From JBAXTE01 sp037130365 (GTDB lineage: Bacteria; Bacteroidota; Bacteroidia; Bacteroidales; WCHB1-69): a stretch of DNA of 64,000 nt. The DNA lies in assembly GCA_037130365.1 (NCBI GenBank), contig JBAXTE010000014.1, positions 1 to 64,000 of the forward strand. Reading direction: 5' to 3'. The notes under the pieces are model-generated. The model made no database searches. It was not told the origin of the DNA and saw only the letters and a program-made list of their open reading frames with translations. Made by a program: the position numbers and the translations under genes. Of the stretch, positions 61,627 to 64,000 are shown in pieces (within the stretch, counting starts at the first letter, position 1; the number at the start of each line of letters is the position of its first letter).

Positions 61627-62607
61627 TTATCGAGCTATTATAAATTTTTGAACTGAACGTTGTAGATTTGATTCAATTATTATTATATAAATTCCATTCG
61701 AAAAGTCTTGTAAATCAATGGATTCTATAGGTTTGTTTGAAGTTGATTGATAGATTATCTGTCCCAAATTGTTTTGAATAGTAAGTTTTAACGGTTGTAT
61801 TGATGAATTTCTAATCATCAATTTATCTTTCGCTGGATTTGGGTAAACACTAAAAATATCAAAATTGTCATACTTTTCTACATTAGCTGGAACTTGGTGA
61901 ATCACTCCAACGGCATCTAAATCAAAACCACTCGATGGAAATGGGGTAGGCCAGGGGTCATTAACTTTTTCCCCTTGATTATCTAACGATGTATATTGAG
62001 ATTGAATACAACCAACAACATCAATAATTTTCACGTGAGTTATTGCATCGACGTTCAATTGAGGGATATTTTTCAGTTCTTCCAAATCAAATGGAGTTCC
62101 GTAACCGCTGCGGTATTTCCCAGCAAAATTGTTGATTTTCGTGGCATCAAGTTCGCCAAATCCATCTACTTGTAAGGTGTCTTGAGTGTTTGAAATGGCT
62201 GGAAATCTATAATAGTTGATTCCATCAGAACTTACTTCTACAAAAGCTAGTTCAAGAAATAAATCATTGAAAGAGTTTTCAAAAACTGCAAAATCCCAGC
62301 CCTCACCATTCTTTATTGGACGGCTAAAAGTAAGAATTGCAACTCCGCCATCTCCCAAACTAACCACTCCATTAATTCCTGCTTTTTCTGTTGCAAAAGT
62401 GGGATCACCAACAGAAGTATATCCCAGCGATGGATTTGAAATATCCTGAAATCCTCTCGTGATTGTGCACCCAGTTGCCCATTCTACAAAAATATTGCTG
62501 TCGGCGGATATTGCAGATGTGCCAATTTGACCAACGGATGGAGCAAATTGAGCTACTGAAAACAGTGGCATAAGAAAAAAAGCAAATATTGGTACCAGTT
62601 TTTTCAT
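61627..62607 (-). CDS. T9SS-sorted surface protein of the putative B12-uptake operon
   Basis: A 326-residue protein with a Sec signal (to about 19, FSVAQ) and a mature domain of about 220 residues, with GDGGVAILTFSRPIKNGEGWDFAVFENSF and PSSGFDLDAVGVIHQV segments, then a T9SS type A sorting domain (YPNPAKDKLMI, IYIIIIESNL, final IIAR). The family is found near TonB receptors of Bacteroidota, with no known activity. Its ATG overlaps the stop of the upstream DUF4465 gene by one base, and 14 bases separate it from the propeller gene. Confidence 0.85.
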   Translation of the reverse strand: MKKLVPIFAFFLMPLFSVAQFAPSVGQIGTSAISADSNIFVEWATGCTITRGFQDISNPSLGYTSVGDPTFATEKAGINGVVSLGDGGVAILTFSRPIKNGEGWDFAVFENSFNDLFLELAFVEVSSDGINYYRFPAISNTQDTLQVDGFGELDATKINNFAGKYRSGYGTPFDLEELKNIPQLNVDAITHVKIIDVVGCIQSQYTSLDNQGEKVNDPWPTPFPSSGFDLDAVGVIHQVPANVEKYDNFDIFSVYPNPAKDKLMIRNSSIQPLKLTIQNNLGQIIYQSTSNKPIESIDLQDFSNGIYIIIIESNLQRSVQKFIIAR

Positions 62608-63608
62608 TATCGTTTGATAAATGTACGATTAATATTATAGTTATTTCCTTGAATTCTAATATAATACATTCCAGATGATAAATCTGAAATATTAATTTTT
62701 GAGTTGGAATTACTCACATTAGTTTTATATACAGTTCGACCAGCTAAATCAATGATTTCTATGTTTTTAACTGTGTTTTCTTTCATTTCTATGTTCAGGT
62801 TTTCAGAAGTTGGGTTTGGATAAATATTAATGCCAATTGATTCGTTTTCTGTGATTGTAACTCCTTGATCTACTGTGGTAAAGTTATCAATACAGAAAAA
62901 TAGAGGAGTGTTAATTCCATAAGCGCCAACATCACTTGAGGAAAGGATAAAAGTAAGACTGTCAACATTTCCTAATGAACTCAAATCAGCCCATTGCCAA
63001 TCTTTTACAATATAATCTTCACTATTATTCGACGAGCGAAAGTCTGCAAGATAGAATTCTACACTGTCTACAGCCAATGAGCCATTTAACCATTTCTTGA
63101 TAGTTATTTTAAACCAATCGGGATCGTTGCCAGTCACTCCGCCAAACTTTTTTCCATAAGCATCACCATCTCGCATATTAATTGCGCTGTAAGTTGCATT
63201 TGTAAAATATGCTCCAGCTACTATTTTTCCTCGTGCTGCAGGTTTTAAAACTATTTTTGGATTTATTTGTCTATAAGCATCCACTTGACCTACAGCGTAA
63301 ATTGAAGATCCATTGTATCCAACACCTGCCATCGAAGCATACATATTTCCCATTCCAGCCGTAACAGTATCTATTACATTGCTGTATGCAAATCCACTCG
63401 ACCAAAATCCACCGTATGCAGTGTCGTAATTGTTTACAAATGCTGCATTTCCATCCTCAAACATGGTCCCAAGCGACTGACTAGCACCATTCCAATATGA
63501 ATTTGGACTTAATGCTAAATTTTCAAATGTTGATATTGTTTGTCCGTTTAGTGTTGTTAAGATAAAAGCGAAACTCCAAATGAATAATAGTGTAGTTTTT
63601 AGTCTCAT
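62607..63608 (-). CDS. DUF4465 protein with T9SS sorting domain (BtuH-like)
   Basis: A 333-residue protein with a Sec signal (to about 22, LNGQ) and a DUF4465 domain (about 25-245): FENLALSPNSYWNG, GGFWSSGFAYSNV, GNDPDWFKITIKKWLNG, SVEFYLADFRSSNN and PLFFCIDNF are family markers. A T9SS type A domain closes it (IYPNPTSENLNI, GMYYIRIQGNN, final FIKR). As I recall, DUF4465 proteins of Bacteroides (BtuH) bind vitamin B12; here a T9SS tail replaces the usual lipoprotein anchor. The start overlaps the receptor stop by four bases. Confidence 0.88.
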   Translation of the reverse strand: MRLKTTLLFIWSFAFILTTLNGQTISTFENLALSPNSYWNGASQSLGTMFEDGNAAFVNNYDTAYGGFWSSGFAYSNVIDTVTAGMGNMYASMAGVGYNGSSIYAVGQVDAYRQINPKIVLKPAARGKIVAGAYFTNATYSAINMRDGDAYGKKFGGVTGNDPDWFKITIKKWLNGSLAVDSVEFYLADFRSSNNSEDYIVKDWQWADLSSLGNVDSLTFILSSSDVGAYGINTPLFFCIDNFTTVDQGVTITENESIGINIYPNPTSENLNIEMKENTVKNIEIIDLAGRTVYKTNVSNSNSKINISDLSSGMYYIRIQGNNYNINRTFIKR

Positions 63609-64000
63609 AAATTTTGTTTGTTTTTGTAGTTAAAATTGAATGTGATTCCAATATTAAAATTCCTGTTAGGCATTGGTCTATTGGGCATTATCTGGTAAAG
63701 TTCATCCCAGATATTGTCTATTTGAGTATATAAATTCAAAAAATAATTTTTAAATTTTTGCTGATAATTTACATTTACGGATCCGAGTTGATATGGTGCT
63801 AAATATTCGCTGTGATCTGTTGAAATATAGCGATATCCTGTGTAATGATGCCGGTATGTGATTGAAAAGGATTTATATTCAATTTTAAGACGTGCATTTC
63901 CAGAATAAATAGGCACAAATATCAGTTGTTTGCCAACGGAATTATCGTTCTCGCTCTTCGATTTTTCGTTTGTAGATATGACATAACTGGTTAATAACGC
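63605..64000 (-). CDS. TonB-dependent receptor, C-terminal part (window edge)
   Basis: The 3' end of an outer-membrane receptor. In the minus frame the reading stays open to base 64000, and the shown 131 residues match the last barrel strands: RLKIEYKSFSITYRHHYTGYRY, APYQLGSVNVNYQQKF, YTQIDNIWDELYQIMPNRPMPNRNFNIGITFNF. This motif with NIWDE and PMPNRNF is common to BtuB-like receptors. The N-terminal plug and TonB box lie outside the window, so the substrate cannot be judged directly. Its stop overlaps the start of the DUF4465 gene (ATGA), and it is the first visible gene of the operon. Confidence 0.85.
   Translation of the reverse strand, partial: ALLTSYVISTNEKSKSENDNSVGKQLIFVPIYSGNARLKIEYKSFSITYRHHYTGYRYISTDHSEYLAPYQLGSVNVNYQQKFKNYFLNLYTQIDNIWDELYQIMPNRPMPNRNFNIGITFNFNYKNKQNL

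Noticed and set aside
60551..64000. Cobalamin riboswitch inside the window
   Set aside because: The receptor start lies beyond 64000 and no leader of this operon is visible, so its presence cannot be judged.
1..64000. tRNA, rRNA, insertion sequences or prophage genes
   Set aside because: I looked for T-loop signatures (GGTTCGA-type) and found only isolated matches without cloverleaf context; no transposase, integrase or phage gene motif was found.

Overview
The window comes from an AT-rich chromosome of the phylum Bacteroidota, probably class Bacteroidia; I cannot fix the order. Evidence: four proteins carry type IX secretion (T9SS) C-terminal sorting domains, many small lipoproteins and outer-membrane proteins belong to Bacteroidota-restricted families (DUF4270, DUF4412, DUF4465, DUF4492, DUF6340, TamL), a short GT5-only glycogen synthase is present, and the Bacteroidota -7 promoter element TAnnTTTG recurs upstream of genes. 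Shine-Dalgarno sequences are almost absent. There is no rRNA, tRNA, CRISPR array, prophage or intact insertion sequence. This is mostly core chromosome with repeat-bearing intergenic gaps.

Layout. 1-1073: a DUF6567-like lipoprotein, then a gap with a possible frameshifted ORF or folded element. 1074-2948: UbiD decarboxylase. 2954-16064: a long minus-strand run covering a clamp-loader subunit, a RecD-like helicase, TamL, LolA-like, FtsK, a DUF4412 protein, signal peptidase I, a SRAP protein and an M23/LysM peptidase, so mostly envelope biogenesis plus DNA maintenance. 16200-23034: a giant T9SS adhesin, a WG-repeat protein and GlyA. 23035-23675: a gene-free gap with a promoter, hairpins and a terminator, best read as a small RNA gene. 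23676-31152 (minus): MltF-like transglycosylase, a FetAB-type ABC exporter in an operon with a fused MFS/spermidine-synthase-like protein, and an unknown secreted protein. 31413-32490: a two-ORF operon of unknown function. 32655-35735 (minus): ABC-F ATPase and RimO, separated by short tandem repeats that form the 3' end of rimO. 35875-38940: a TPR protein and two unknown proteins. 38989-42602: CocE/NonD hydrolase with T9SS tail, FabI, and an outer-membrane barrel. 42789-47168: a DUF6340 lipoprotein and a five-module fused FAD/iron-sulfur oxidoreductase. 47436-51517: GT5 glycogen synthase, DUF4270 lipoprotein, GlmS. 51670-55620: HtpG, LemA and two TPM-domain proteins. 55781-58888: cytochrome bd operon (DUF4492, CydA, CydB) ending in a 39-codon membrane ORF that looks like a CydX-type subunit. 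58985-60253: RarA. 60254-60550: palindromic repeat elements. 60551-64000 (minus): a four-gene operon (TonB-dependent receptor cut by the window edge, DUF4465 protein, T9SS surface protein, beta-propeller lipoprotein) that resembles cobamide (BtuB/BtuH/BtuG) uptake loci.

Most interesting items: the 39-codon ORF ending the cyd operon, the single-chain fusion of an HcnABC/hydroxyproline-dehydrogenase-type complex, the T9SS-flavoured putative B12-uptake operon, the promoter-plus-terminator small RNA gene, and repeat families confined to intergenic DNA. Several long ORFs begin at a TTG that is part of the -7 promoter box; in those cases I chose the downstream ATG.
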